Notes under the pieces: model-generated
What the model was told of the DNA's origin: nothing
What the model saw: the letters and a program-made list of their open reading frames with translations, nothing else
Database searches by the model: none
Shown here: in pieces, positions 16,656 through 25,263 of the stretch
How the letters are laid out: each line of letters starts with the position of its first letter
Numbering within the stretch: the first letter of the stretch is position 1
Assembly: GCA_965601825.1 (NCBI GenBank)
Contig: OZ271839.1
Span: forward strand, 620,001 to 684,000
Reading direction: 5' to 3'
DNA from: HXMU1420-13 sp965601825
GTDB taxonomy: Bacteria > Bacteroidota > Rhodothermia > Balneolales > Balneolaceae
Length of the DNA stretch: 64,000 nucleotides
Made by a program: the position numbers and the translations under genes

Positions 16656-17543
16656 TTGGCAGTAATTTTCATTTTTATTGATGGAATGGGACTTGGAAAT
16701 CAATCGGAAGAGAATCCATTTTTTACTCAGACTTATGAAAGTTTTGAGATTCTATCAGGAGGGAATTTTTTTAAAGATGCCGAATCGATAAATAAATCCG
16801 ATCATCTTTTTAAACCCATTGATGCTAATCTTGAAGTAGATGGATTACCTCAAAGTGGTACTGGTCAAACCACACTTTTTACCGGAGAGAATGCGAGTAA
16901 ATTAATTGGAAAGCATTTTGGTCCATATCCTCATTCCGGAATCAAGCATTTATTAAGAGAAGAAAGTGTTTTTCATGATGTACTGGATGCTGGAAAGAAA
17001 CCATATTTCATGAATGCATATCCGCCCATTTTCTTTGAAATAGCAGAGAAAAGAAATCGATGGAGTTGTACTACTTTAATGACTCAATCAGCGGGTGTTC
17101 GACTTAATTCAACGGATGAAGTTTTAAATGAGGAAGCATTAACAGCTGAGATTGTTCAAAATGCCTGGCGAGAACGCTTGAGTATTGATATCCCAAAAAT
17201 TACAGCGAAAGATGCAGCTCAACGTTTATTAAATGTAGTTCCGGATTATGATTTACTGCTTTATGAATACTATCTCACGGATAAAGCAGGTCATAATAAA
17301 TCTCATGATGATGCAGAAAGAGTGTTAAAACCATTGGATGAATTTTTACATCATATTTTAAGGAATAAGCGAAGTGAAGATGTGTTGGTTATAACCAGCG
17401 ATCATGGAAATTTGGAAGATCTCTCGGTAAAAACTCATACAAGATATGATGTTCCACTTATGGTTTATGGTGATGGCGCAGAGAATTTTAATAGCGTTGA
17501 AAGCTTAATGGATGTGAAAAATGAAATTATCAGAGCTATTTGA
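16656..17543 (+). CDS. Alkaline-phosphatase-superfamily metalloenzyme (phosphoglycerate-mutase-like)
   Basis: Metal-dependent phospho-transfer/hydrolase fold related to cofactor-independent phosphoglycerate mutase and phosphopentomutase. Metal-site motifs in order: FIDGMG (Asp9) at the N-terminus, SGTGQTTLFTGENA carrying the nucleophilic Thr/Ser region, TSDHGNLED (Asp and His) and HTRYDVP (His). At 295 residues it is much shorter than iPGM (about 510), lacking the inserted phosphotransferase domain. Substrate unknown. The start is TTG at 16656, one base after dtd, the only start giving the conserved first strand. The end overlaps the next gene by 23 bp. Confidence 0.8.
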   Translation: MAVIFIFIDGMGLGNQSEENPFFTQTYESFEILSGGNFFKDAESINKSDHLFKPIDANLEVDGLPQSGTGQTTLFTGENASKLIGKHFGPYPHSGIKHLLREESVFHDVLDAGKKPYFMNAYPPIFFEIAEKRNRWSCTTLMTQSAGVRLNSTDEVLNEEALTAEIVQNAWRERLSIDIPKITAKDAAQRLLNVVPDYDLLLYEYYLTDKAGHNKSHDDAERVLKPLDEFLHHILRNKRSEDVLVITSDHGNLEDLSVKTHTRYDVPLMVYGDGAENFNSVESLMDVKNEIIRAI

Positions 17544-18105
17544 TGCTATAAATGTCTTTTCAGATAAGACATTTACGATTGATAATAGATCAAATAAATT
17601 GGTATTAGTCTTTTATCCAAATAAGCCAACTAAAGATCTTATTAGAATACTTACTTTTTACACTGCATTTCTGGTAGTTATTCAAATGTTTGATATCATC
17701 AAATTACTGATGAATATTAGCTTTTCTGGTTTTCTGTTAATAACCATTGTACTTCTCGTATTCTATATTCTATTACCTAATCTCTGGGTGTATTTTGGTA
17801 AAGAAGAGGTAAGATTTACCACAAGAGAATTAACAGTTACCAGAAGCATTTTCTATTTACAATCAAAAATGGAATTTCTCCTGGATGATATAGAAAGCCT
17901 GACTATTGGAGTGAGAAGAACTGATGAAAATGGTGAATACTTAAAGAATACTTCTATAAAGGAAACCAATGGAATTTTCCATTTTATATATAAAGGTAAA
18001 CTTTATGATTTTGGATTGGATGTGGAAGTAGATGATGCTTACATGATATATCAAGAAATTGCAGATATAACGAGATTTTCTGATTTAGATATTAGACTAG
18101 ATTGA
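17521..18105 (+). CDS. Hypothetical membrane protein, 194 aa
   Basis: Starts inside the end of the preceding gene in another frame (23-bp overlap) and has two adjacent TM helices (about 43-62 and 67-90) flanked by an N-terminal strand domain and a C-terminal beta-rich cytosolic part (RFTTRELTVTRSIF, then FHFIYKGKLYDFGLDV). The layout of two helices plus a PH-like sheet resembles YdbS/YcxB-type proteins, but no diagnostic motif is seen. Likely an operon member with dtd. Function unknown. Confidence 0.65.
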   Translation: MKLSELFDAINVFSDKTFTIDNRSNKLVLVFYPNKPTKDLIRILTFYTAFLVVIQMFDIIKLLMNISFSGFLLITIVLLVFYILLPNLWVYFGKEEVRFTTRELTVTRSIFYLQSKMEFLLDDIESLTIGVRRTDENGEYLKNTSIKETNGIFHFIYKGKLYDFGLDVEVDDAYMIYQEIADITRFSDLDIRLD

Positions 18106-18141
18106 TCTTCTTTTCGATCAGTCTTTGATTACATTCAGCCC

Positions 18142-19608
18142 ATGAAAAAAATACTTCTCTATTCATTGGGTGGGCTGGTCTTTATTTATGGACTATTACT
18201 AATCCCAAATTCTGATTCCATTCAAATTGCAACCGAAGGAAATTCTGTTCCATTTATTTGGAATCAGGATGATCGTTGGAATGAACTTGAAGAACAGTTC
18301 AAATTAGTTCGGGAGAAACCTGAATCAATAATTGATTATGAAGCAGCCCGTGGAATTCGAACAATGAATGTGATTCTGGATGATTTGGAAGATGAATACT
18401 TCAATGCTTTTGATGAAAGACTAGACATCTTATTAAATCATTTCTTTGAGACTGCACCTTATGTTGCTGCCCAAAACTATCAGGACCCTTCCTTCTTTCA
18501 TACTTACGACAGAACCAGAAGAGTAATGAAAACTGCATCCATCGGCTGGGATATGGATGATCTTGAAACACGGACCTCCTTATATAAATTATTATTTGGT
18601 ATGAGAGCTACCGTTGAAGAAGTATTGCTTCAATCGAAAGATGAAATTGAACCGGTAATTTTTGTAACTGATGAGTCTTCAATAACACCGTCTACAGAAT
18701 TGTTTGGAATCAAAGTTCATAGTGGTGATTTATTGGTTTCCAGAGGTGGAGCTGAAGTATCGGCTTTGATATCCAGAGGCAATGATTTTCCTGGAAATTT
18801 CTCTCATGTCGCTTTGATTTATGTCGAAGAAGAAACCAATATTGCTTACCTGATTGAAGCGCATATCGAACGTGGAGTGGCAATTGCAACTGCAGAAGAA
18901 TACATGAATGATGGTAAACAAAGATTCATGGTGTTACGCCCACGAGCTGATTTACCTGAGCTAGTTGATAATCCAATGCTTCCACATTTGGCTGCCAAAG
19001 ATATGTTTGATGAAGTGAATTCAAGACATATTCCCTATGATTTTAAAATGGATTTCTATGATTCTGAAAAGATGTTTTGTTCTGAAGTTGGTTCATATGC
19101 TTACAAAAATAGAGGCATTCAACTATGGGAATCAGAATCCACGATCTCATCAAATGGTGTGGTTACTCTATTGAATACGTTCGGTGTTGAGAATTTTGTA
19201 ACTCAAATGCCCTCTGATTTAGAATATGATCCGAAACTCTCAGTAGTTGCCGAATGGCGAGATACCGAAGCTTTGTATGATGATCACTTATATAACGCCG
19301 TGATTGATGCTATGCTGGAATGTGCAGAATTAGAAGTGGAGATAGACGTAAATAACTTCATGTTACCGGCTGTTCGATTAGTGAAAGCATATAGTGTTAT
19401 GCAAAACTGGATGGATTCTGAAGGACCGGTTCCGGAAGGAATGAACGCTACTCAGGCCTTAAAAAGTGATGCTTTTATCCAGCGACATGAAAACCTGAAA
19501 GCGATTACTGATGAAGACATTCAGGAATTCAAAGCAGATGAAAATTATCTTCCACCTTATTGGGAAATGTTTAGAATGGCGAGAGAAAATGCGAAGTGTG
19601 TTGAATAA
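18142..19608 (+). CDS. YiiX/permuted NlpC-P60-type cysteine hydrolase, 488 aa
   Basis: Extracytoplasmic protein with an N-terminal signal/anchor (residues 4-21). Residues about 192-340 match the circularly permuted papain-like YiiX/YebB group: SGDLLVSRGGAEVSALISR, then FSHVALIYV with the catalytic His222, and KMFCSEVGSYAY with the nucleophile Cys313. Such enzymes are predicted amidases or acyltransferases acting on peptidoglycan or lipids. The helical N-terminal region (30-180) and C-terminal extension (380-488) are unrecognised. The gene stands 36 bp after the previous one; a weak hairpin (around 18098-18123) lies between. Confidence 0.8.
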   Translation: MKKILLYSLGGLVFIYGLLLIPNSDSIQIATEGNSVPFIWNQDDRWNELEEQFKLVREKPESIIDYEAARGIRTMNVILDDLEDEYFNAFDERLDILLNHFFETAPYVAAQNYQDPSFFHTYDRTRRVMKTASIGWDMDDLETRTSLYKLLFGMRATVEEVLLQSKDEIEPVIFVTDESSITPSTELFGIKVHSGDLLVSRGGAEVSALISRGNDFPGNFSHVALIYVEEETNIAYLIEAHIERGVAIATAEEYMNDGKQRFMVLRPRADLPELVDNPMLPHLAAKDMFDEVNSRHIPYDFKMDFYDSEKMFCSEVGSYAYKNRGIQLWESESTISSNGVVTLLNTFGVENFVTQMPSDLEYDPKLSVVAEWRDTEALYDDHLYNAVIDAMLECAELEVEIDVNNFMLPAVRLVKAYSVMQNWMDSEGPVPEGMNATQALKSDAFIQRHENLKAITDEDIQEFKADENYLPPYWEMFRMARENAKCVE

Positions 19609-19661
19609 ACTATAGTTATTTAACTAAATTTTAATCGTTTAATTACAAGAGTCAGATTATT

Positions 19662-20675
19662 ATGGGTTATAAATCAAGAACTGTAACATTTTTAGATCCG
19701 GGAGTTCCAAATAAAACTATTGCAACTGCAGTTGACAATTTTAATCAAGAGATATGGTTACCCTTACACAGTTTTGATTCTGAAAAAAACCTATATCACT
19801 ATACTGGTATTAATGGATTGAAAGGAATAATAGAATCTAGGACAATCTGGTTTAGTCATATTAATTCACTGAACGATCCAAATGAAATTCAATATGGAAA
19901 AAAAATTATTAATGATATTCTAGATGATAGAAGGGCGAAAAATAATAATTCAGAACTTGAAGCATTCCTTTTGAATGTTAGTATCCTAGTTAATACTGTA
20001 GGTACAACCATTCATCAACCTTTTATTTTTTGTTTTTGCGAATCACCTAATGTGTTAAGTCAATGGAGAAGTTATGGTGAGAATGGGAAAGGTTATTGTT
20101 TGGGATTTAATTTTTCTGATAAAACTTATTTAATCCCAGATATAAACAATATTTCAGAACATTATGAACCTTATCTAAGGAAAGTGATTTATGTTGAATC
20201 TGAACAAAAGAAACTTATAAATACACTAATTGATAGAGTTGTAGATGCATTCCTCAAATCATTAGAAGAAATTCCTGACAATGATAAAAACTATTATTCC
20301 TCTGCTGTTTCAGGATATCTTACTAGCTCTTTGATAGATATGATTTTAACATTTAAGAGTGAAGCATTTATTGAAGAGCAAGAGTGGAGATTACTTAGAG
20401 TAACTTTAGCTGACGATTATCCCAATCAAATCGAAATTAGAATCAAAGATGATGAAATGATTCCATTTCGGAAAAGTTCATTAGTTAACAAAAGTGAATC
20501 TGAAGATTTGATATATGCAATTAAGTCTATTCATTTTGGACCATCAATTGATGAAATAAAGGCAAAAACTGCAATTGAGCATTTTATAATTAGTGAAGCA
20601 TTTAGAGATGCGGAAATTTCATTACCAGAATATTATCGTATTTCCATAGATGGTATTGGTTATAAAATCCGCTAA
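19662..20675 (+). CDS. DUF2971 domain protein
   Basis: 337 residues. The core LYHYTGINGLKGIIESRTIW, followed by SLNDPNEIQYG, FCFCES...LSQWRSYGENGKGYCLGFNF and EQEWRLL, is the DUF2971 pattern, a family of unknown function that is patchily distributed and often found in accessory loci, sometimes near defence genes. The YTG, WFSHINSLNDP and QWRSYG order resembles ADP-ribosyltransferase-like folds, but that is inference. The gene is more AT-rich than its neighbours and is not coupled to them, which suggests acquisition. No partner gene that would indicate a toxin or defence role is visible. Confidence 0.85.
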   Translation: MGYKSRTVTFLDPGVPNKTIATAVDNFNQEIWLPLHSFDSEKNLYHYTGINGLKGIIESRTIWFSHINSLNDPNEIQYGKKIINDILDDRRAKNNNSELEAFLLNVSILVNTVGTTIHQPFIFCFCESPNVLSQWRSYGENGKGYCLGFNFSDKTYLIPDINNISEHYEPYLRKVIYVESEQKKLINTLIDRVVDAFLKSLEEIPDNDKNYYSSAVSGYLTSSLIDMILTFKSEAFIEEQEWRLLRVTLADDYPNQIEIRIKDDEMIPFRKSSLVNKSESEDLIYAIKSIHFGPSIDEIKAKTAIEHFIISEAFRDAEISLPEYYRISIDGIGYKIR

Positions 20676-20681
20676 AATTTC

Positions 20682-21542
20682 ATGAACAATAAAGTCCAAT
20701 TAGTATTAGGATCAGGGGGAGCAAGAGGGATTGCTCATATTGCAGTGATCGAAGAACTTGAATATCGAGGTTTCGAAATTATAGAAATTATTGGCTGTTC
20801 GATGGGCGCTGTAATTGGTGGAATTTATGCGGGTGGACATCTGGCGGAATACAAAGAATGGTTGTTTTCTTTAGATCGAAATCAGGTATTTGATCTCACT
20901 GACTTCACCATCAAAAGAGAGGGTTTTGTTAAAGGTGAAAAGATATTTGCCAAACACCGCGAAATGACCGGTGATCTGAACATCGAGGATTTCAATATTC
21001 CATTTACAGCGGTTTCTGTGGATGTGAAATCAGGAAAGGAAGTTCATTTTACTTCCGGCGATTTGTATAAAGCATTAAGGTCTTCAGTTTCAATACCGGG
21101 AGTTTTTCTACCCGTTGAAAATAAAAAGCAAATGCTGGTGGACGGTGGAGTACTTAATCCTTTACCACTAAACCTGGTCAATAAAAGAGAGGATGCAATA
21201 ATCGTTGCTGTTGATTTAAACTCAAAAGGTAAGCAGCTGATCAAAGATGTAGAGAAAACCAGCAAACCACCAAAATGGTATGAGAATGTAATCCCTGAAA
21301 ACATTCTTGAGAAAACCCGCATCGAAACAAAAAAAGAGGAAAACTCTCTTTCCATTTTCGAATTGATGGAAAGCTCATTCATTCTTACTCAAGATCGATT
21401 GAAGGATTTGATGATTAAGGTGTACCCTCCCGATGTATTGGTGAAAATACCACGAAAGACATGTAGTACCTTTGAATTTTGGAAGGCTGAATACGTTTAC
21501 AATTCTGGATTAATGGCTTTTGAAAAAGCCTGGAATCAATAA
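20682..21542 (+). CDS. Patatin-like phospholipase (RssA-like)
   Basis: Cytosolic or membrane-associated serine lipase with a Ser-Asp dyad. Oxyanion loop GSGGARG (10-16), nucleophile elbow GCSMG with Ser40, and the catalytic Asp in VDGGVLNPLP (Asp152). 286 residues, normal for the RssA/YchK group of bacterial patatins; there is no beta-barrel domain. Natural substrate presumably phospholipid or lysophospholipid acyl chains. It begins 6 bp after the DUF2971 gene, but composition differs between the two, so shared function is not implied. Confidence 0.92.
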   Translation: MNNKVQLVLGSGGARGIAHIAVIEELEYRGFEIIEIIGCSMGAVIGGIYAGGHLAEYKEWLFSLDRNQVFDLTDFTIKREGFVKGEKIFAKHREMTGDLNIEDFNIPFTAVSVDVKSGKEVHFTSGDLYKALRSSVSIPGVFLPVENKKQMLVDGGVLNPLPLNLVNKREDAIIVAVDLNSKGKQLIKDVEKTSKPPKWYENVIPENILEKTRIETKKEENSLSIFELMESSFILTQDRLKDLMIKVYPPDVLVKIPRKTCSTFEFWKAEYVYNSGLMAFEKAWNQ

Positions 21543-21579
21543 ATAAAACAACAATTATTTTATATACGGTCATTTGAGA

Positions 21580-21626
21580 ATGACTCCAAATTCGTTCATA
21601 TTCAGCGAGGAATAAAACGGAGTCAT
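21580..21626 (+). promoter_or_regulatory. Inverted repeat covering the glpK ribosome binding site
   Basis: ATGACTCC (21580-21587) is perfectly complementary to GGAGTCAT (21619-21626). The second arm contains the GGAG Shine-Dalgarno of glpK, whose ATG is at 21629. If the leader RNA folds this way, the ribosome binding site would be hidden, with a 31-nt loop. The pairing is seen; a regulatory effect is inferred. Confidence 0.4.
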
Positions 21627-21628
21627 CA

Positions 21629-23098
21629 ATGAGTAAGAAATTCATTTTATCAATCGATCAGGGAACAACCAGTTCACGTGCAATTCTATTCGATCATTCA
21701 GGAGATATTCATGTAGTAGCACAAAAAGAATTCACACAGCATTTTCCTGCAGATGCCTGGGTAGAACATGATCCGAATGAGATTTGGTCATCCCAAAAAA
21801 GTGTGATTGATAAAGTACTGAAAGGTCATGATGGTGAAGTCGCTGCAATTGGTATCACCAATCAAAGAGAAACAACTATAGTTTGGGATAGAGAAACCGG
21901 AGAACCAATTCACAATGCCATTGTTTGGCAGGATCGCAGAACGTCTGACTATTGTGATACATTGAAAGCTGAAGGATGGGCTCCAAAAATTGCGGATAAG
22001 ACCGGGTTAGTCATCGATAGCTATTTCTCCGGGACCAAAGTTCGATGGATCCTTGAAAACGTAGATGGAGCAAGAGCCAAAGCGGAACAAGGAAAACTAG
22101 CTTTTGGTACGGTTGATACCTGGTTGATTTGGAAATTAACAGAAGGAAATGTTCATGTGACGGATGTATCGAACGCATCCCGAACTATGCTTTATAATAT
22201 CCGCGATCTGAATTGGGATACTGAGCTGTTAGATTTAATGGGAATTCCGGAATCGATGCTACCCGAAGTTAAATCCTCCAGCGAAGTATATGGTGAATCG
22301 TTCTATGGAATTCCAATTTCAGGAATAGCTGGCGATCAACAGGCTGCAATGTTTGGTCAGATGTGTTTACAGCCTGGAATGTTAAAAAACACCTATGGTA
22401 CGGGTTCATTTATCATGTTCAATACGGGTGAAGAAGCTATTTCATCCGAGAATAATTTACTTACTACCATTGGTTATGGTTTGGATGGAAAAGTAACTTA
22501 TGCATTGGAAGGCTCAATCTTTATAGCCGGAGCAGTGGTTCAATGGTTACGAGATGGTTTGGGAATTATAAAATCATCTTCGGATGTAGAAGCTCTGGCT
22601 AATTCTGTACCTGATAATGGTGGCGTTTATTTGGTTCCGGCTTTTGCAGGATTAGGAGCCCCACACTGGGATCAGCGAGCACGAGGAGCTATGTTTGGTT
22701 TAACTCGAGCTAGTTCTGCAGGACATATTGCGCGAGCGGCCTTAGAAGGAATTGCTTACCAGGTAAAAGATGTGCTTTCAGCAATGGAAGCAGATTCCGG
22801 AATTAAAATTCAGGAGCTTCGAGTGGATGGTGGAGCCACAATTAATGATACTTTAATGCAATTCCAATCTGATATACTCCAAATTCCTTTGGTGCGCCCT
22901 AAGATTCTAGAAACAACCGCACTGGGCGCTGCTTATCTTGCAGGTCTGGCAACAGGATTCTGGAACAGCACTGATGAACTTTCAAAACAATGGCAGGTTG
23001 ATAAACGATTTGAGCCAAAGATGAGTGCAGACGAAGCAGCCGGATATTTAAAGAACTGGAATAAAGCAGTTGAAAAAAGTAAAGGTTGGGATGAATAG
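21629..23098 (+). CDS. glpK: Glycerol kinase
   Basis: Phosphorylates glycerol to sn-glycerol 3-phosphate with ATP. FGGY-family kinase, 489 residues as expected. Conserved features: FILSIDQGTTSSRAILFDH, NQRETTIVWDRETGEP, the glycerol-binding IVWQDRRT, GIAGDQQAAMFGQ, YGTGSFIMFNTG, and RVDGGATINDTLMQFQSD near the end. It heads a glycerol operon with glpD and glpF, interrupted by a DUF559 gene. The ATG follows GGAG by 8 bp. Confidence 0.98.
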   Translation: MSKKFILSIDQGTTSSRAILFDHSGDIHVVAQKEFTQHFPADAWVEHDPNEIWSSQKSVIDKVLKGHDGEVAAIGITNQRETTIVWDRETGEPIHNAIVWQDRRTSDYCDTLKAEGWAPKIADKTGLVIDSYFSGTKVRWILENVDGARAKAEQGKLAFGTVDTWLIWKLTEGNVHVTDVSNASRTMLYNIRDLNWDTELLDLMGIPESMLPEVKSSSEVYGESFYGIPISGIAGDQQAAMFGQMCLQPGMLKNTYGTGSFIMFNTGEEAISSENNLLTTIGYGLDGKVTYALEGSIFIAGAVVQWLRDGLGIIKSSSDVEALANSVPDNGGVYLVPAFAGLGAPHWDQRARGAMFGLTRASSAGHIARAALEGIAYQVKDVLSAMEADSGIKIQELRVDGGATINDTLMQFQSDILQIPLVRPKILETTALGAAYLAGLATGFWNSTDELSKQWQVDKRFEPKMSADEAAGYLKNWNKAVEKSKGWDE

Positions 23099-23121
23099 TT
23101 ATTCAGAACTACTTATATCTA

Positions 23122-23224
23122 CCCCATCTGTCTTCCCCTTCATAAGGGGAAGGACTCCTAGGATGGAACCGAATCATTTAGAAAGTCCTCCTCCTGGTTC
23201 AGGAGGAGACAGAGGAGGTAGTTA
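23122..23224 (+). repeat. Hairpin repeat, copy A (upstream of the DUF559 gene)
   Basis: About 103 bp between glpK and the DUF559 gene, closely matching copy B at 23580-23691 (same order of blocks: CCATCTGTCTTCCCCTTCA, AAGGAC, GGATGGA, TATAGAAAGTCCTCCT-like, GGAGACAG). It contains two perfect hairpins: CTTCCCCTT/AAGGGGAAG (23132-23152) and CTCCTCCTG/CAGGAGGAG (23188-23208). It ends with a perfect AGGAGG Shine-Dalgarno (23213-23218) placed 6 bp before the DUF559 ATG. The CCTCCT arm could alternatively pair with that AGGAGG. Confidence 0.85.
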
Positions 23225-23695
23225 ATGACTGAGAGAAATCCAGCAAAGACAAAATATCGACGTCAGGAATTAAGGAGACTATCTACAAAAGCAGAAATTG
23301 TATTTTGGGATGCTGTAAGGTCAAAAAAACTAGGATTCAAAGTGCGTAGACAATATGGTATTGGGCCTTATATCTTGGATTTCTATTTACCTCAATCACA
23401 AATTGCTATTGAAATTGATGGAGATATACATATTAAGAAAGAAGTTTCAGATCGTGACCGAAATAAAGATGTTTATTTGCAGGAAAATGGCATTAGAGTG
23501 CTTCGTTTTACGAATGAATCAGTGATTAATAGTCTAGAAATAGTGATTAATGAAATAAAAGAAGCAGTTTATTCAAAAACTCCATCTGTCTTCCCCTTCA
23601 AAAAGGGAAGGACTTCTTGGATGGATAAGAATTATATAGAAAGTCCTCCTCTCCCGACTAGTCGGGACGGAGGAGACAGCGGAGGTCATAAATGA
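23225..23695 (+). CDS. DUF559 endonuclease-domain protein inside the glp operon
   Basis: 156 residues. Residues about 10-115 form a DUF559 domain (restriction-endonuclease/Vsr-like fold): LSTKAEIVFWDAVRSKKLG, RRQYGIGPYILDFYLP, and QIAIEIDGDIH, in which the Asp of LDFYLP and the Glu/Asp of IEIDGD are the likely metal-binding residues; ENGIRVLRFTNESV ends it. The last ~38 residues are translated from repeat copy B and are probably not conserved. The gene lies between two copies of a hairpin repeat, and its stop overlaps the glpD start (ATGA). DUF559 proteins resemble very-short-patch repair or nicking enzymes; a role in mobilising the flanking repeats is inference. Confidence 0.88.
   Translation: MTERNPAKTKYRRQELRRLSTKAEIVFWDAVRSKKLGFKVRRQYGIGPYILDFYLPQSQIAIEIDGDIHIKKEVSDRDRNKDVYLQENGIRVLRFTNESVINSLEIVINEIKEAVYSKTPSVFPFKKGRTSWMDKNYIESPPLPTSRDGGDSGGHK
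23580..23691 (+). repeat. Hairpin repeat, copy B (3' end of DUF559 gene, before glpD)
   Basis: About 112 bp, homologous to copy A. Hairpins: CTTCCC/GGGAAG (23590-23610) and a perfect 16-bp palindrome TCCCGACTAGTCGGGA within a CTCC/GGAG stem (about 23650-23675). It also ends in a purine-rich ribosome binding site (GCGGAGG) followed by the glpD ATG at 23692. Unlike copy A, it is translated in one frame as the C-terminus of the DUF559 protein. Confidence 0.85.
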
Positions 23696-25254
23696 ATAGA
23701 TTTGAATACCTAAAAACCATCAGAGAGAAAAATCAGTATTGGGATGTTGTCATCATTGGTGGTGGCGCAACGGGTTTAGGATGTGCGGTGGATGCTGCTT
23801 CTCGTGGTTATTCAACTGTTCTACTAGATATGCACGATTTTTCTAAGGGTACATCAAGTCGTAGTACTAAGCTCGTTCATGGTGGAGTTCGGTATCTTCA
23901 ACAAGGAGATGTTTCTTTGGTGATTGAAGCCCTGAAAGAGCGCGGTCTTCTTATTCAAAACGCCCCTCATTTAGTGAGTCATCAGTCTTTTATTGTACCA
24001 AGTTATAAATGGTGGAGCGGACCATTTTATGGAGTTGGAATGAAGGTTTATGATGTTTTAGCTGGGAAGCTGAATATCAAAAAATCAAAGAGCCTAACAG
24101 TTGAAGAAACCTTAGAAAAAATTCCGACCCTGGAAACAGAAGGTTTACTTGGTGGGACAATTTATTACGATGGCCAGTTTGATGATTCTCGGCTTGCTCT
24201 GAATCTAGCACAAACTGCGGCAGATCACGGCGCACTTCCCTTGAACTATATGAAAGTAACCGGGCTTCTTAAAAACTCCTCAGATTTTGTTACCGGTGTT
24301 GAAGCCTTGGATATGGTCAATGGTGATAAATATTCCATCAATGCCCGTTCAGTCATTAATGCTACAGGTATTTTCACTGATTCCATTATGAAAATGGATG
24401 ATGAATTCCATAAACCTATGATTCAGTGTTCACAGGGAATCCATCTGGTTCTGGATAAAGAGTTTTTACCTGGCGATGCAGCAATTATGGTTCCTCATAC
24501 AGATGACGGACGTGTACTTTTTGCCGTTCCTTGGCATGGAAAAGCATTGGTTGGTACTACAGATACTCCAATAAAGAAACCGGATCTCGAGCCAAGAGCA
24601 CTTGAAGAGGAAATTGATTTTGTACTTCGACATGCTGCAAGATATTTATCAAAAGATCCAACACGAGATGATGTGAAAAGTGTATTTGCAGGTTTACGTC
24701 CTTTAGTTAAGCCGGAAGATGAAACCTCAACATCGCAGATATCCAGAAGCCATCATTTACAGGTTTCAGAATCAGGATTAGTGACAATCACTGGCGGAAA
24801 ATGGACTACTTATAGAAAAATGGCTGAGGATACTATTGATCAGGCTGTTTTAGTGGCTGGACTTCAAGAAGCTGAATGTATTACAGAAGGGCTTAGAATT
24901 CACGGGTGGCTAAAAAATGTAGATATGAATGATCATCTGCATGTGTATGGGTCAGATCGGGTCGGAATTGACAAACTGATTAAGAAACGACCGGAACTAG
25001 GAGAACAAATACATCCAAATCTACCATACCTGAAAGCAGAAGTAGTTTGGGCAGCCAAAAAAGAGATGGCCATTACTATTGATGACATATTATCAAGAAG
25101 AACAAGAATGTTATTACTAGATGCTAAAGCTGCTTTAGAATCCGCGGAAATAGTAGCACAACTTTTAGCACAAGAGTTTAGCGAAGATCAGGCGTGGATT
25201 GATCAGGAAGTAGCCGAGTTTAAAGATCTGGCAATACACTATACATTAACATAA
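23692..25254 (+). CDS. glpD: FAD-dependent glycerol-3-phosphate dehydrogenase
   Basis: Oxidises glycerol 3-phosphate to dihydroxyacetone phosphate, passing electrons to the quinone pool; peripheral inner-membrane enzyme. 520 residues. Rossmann FAD site VVIIGGGATGLGCAVDAASR (about 19-38), then SKGTSSRSTKLVHGGVRYLQ, the substrate region, and ITGGKWTTYRKMAED in the C-terminal part. The start overlaps the DUF559 stop by 4 bp (ATGA) and its ribosome binding site comes from repeat copy B, so its expression could depend on the repeat. Next gene glpF starts 9 bp later. Confidence 0.97.
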   Translation: MNRFEYLKTIREKNQYWDVVIIGGGATGLGCAVDAASRGYSTVLLDMHDFSKGTSSRSTKLVHGGVRYLQQGDVSLVIEALKERGLLIQNAPHLVSHQSFIVPSYKWWSGPFYGVGMKVYDVLAGKLNIKKSKSLTVEETLEKIPTLETEGLLGGTIYYDGQFDDSRLALNLAQTAADHGALPLNYMKVTGLLKNSSDFVTGVEALDMVNGDKYSINARSVINATGIFTDSIMKMDDEFHKPMIQCSQGIHLVLDKEFLPGDAAIMVPHTDDGRVLFAVPWHGKALVGTTDTPIKKPDLEPRALEEEIDFVLRHAARYLSKDPTRDDVKSVFAGLRPLVKPEDETSTSQISRSHHLQVSESGLVTITGGKWTTYRKMAEDTIDQAVLVAGLQEAECITEGLRIHGWLKNVDMNDHLHVYGSDRVGIDKLIKKRPELGEQIHPNLPYLKAEVVWAAKKEMAITIDDILSRRTRMLLLDAKAALESAEIVAQLLAQEFSEDQAWIDQEVAEFKDLAIHYTLT

Positions 25255-25263
25255 AAACAAACT

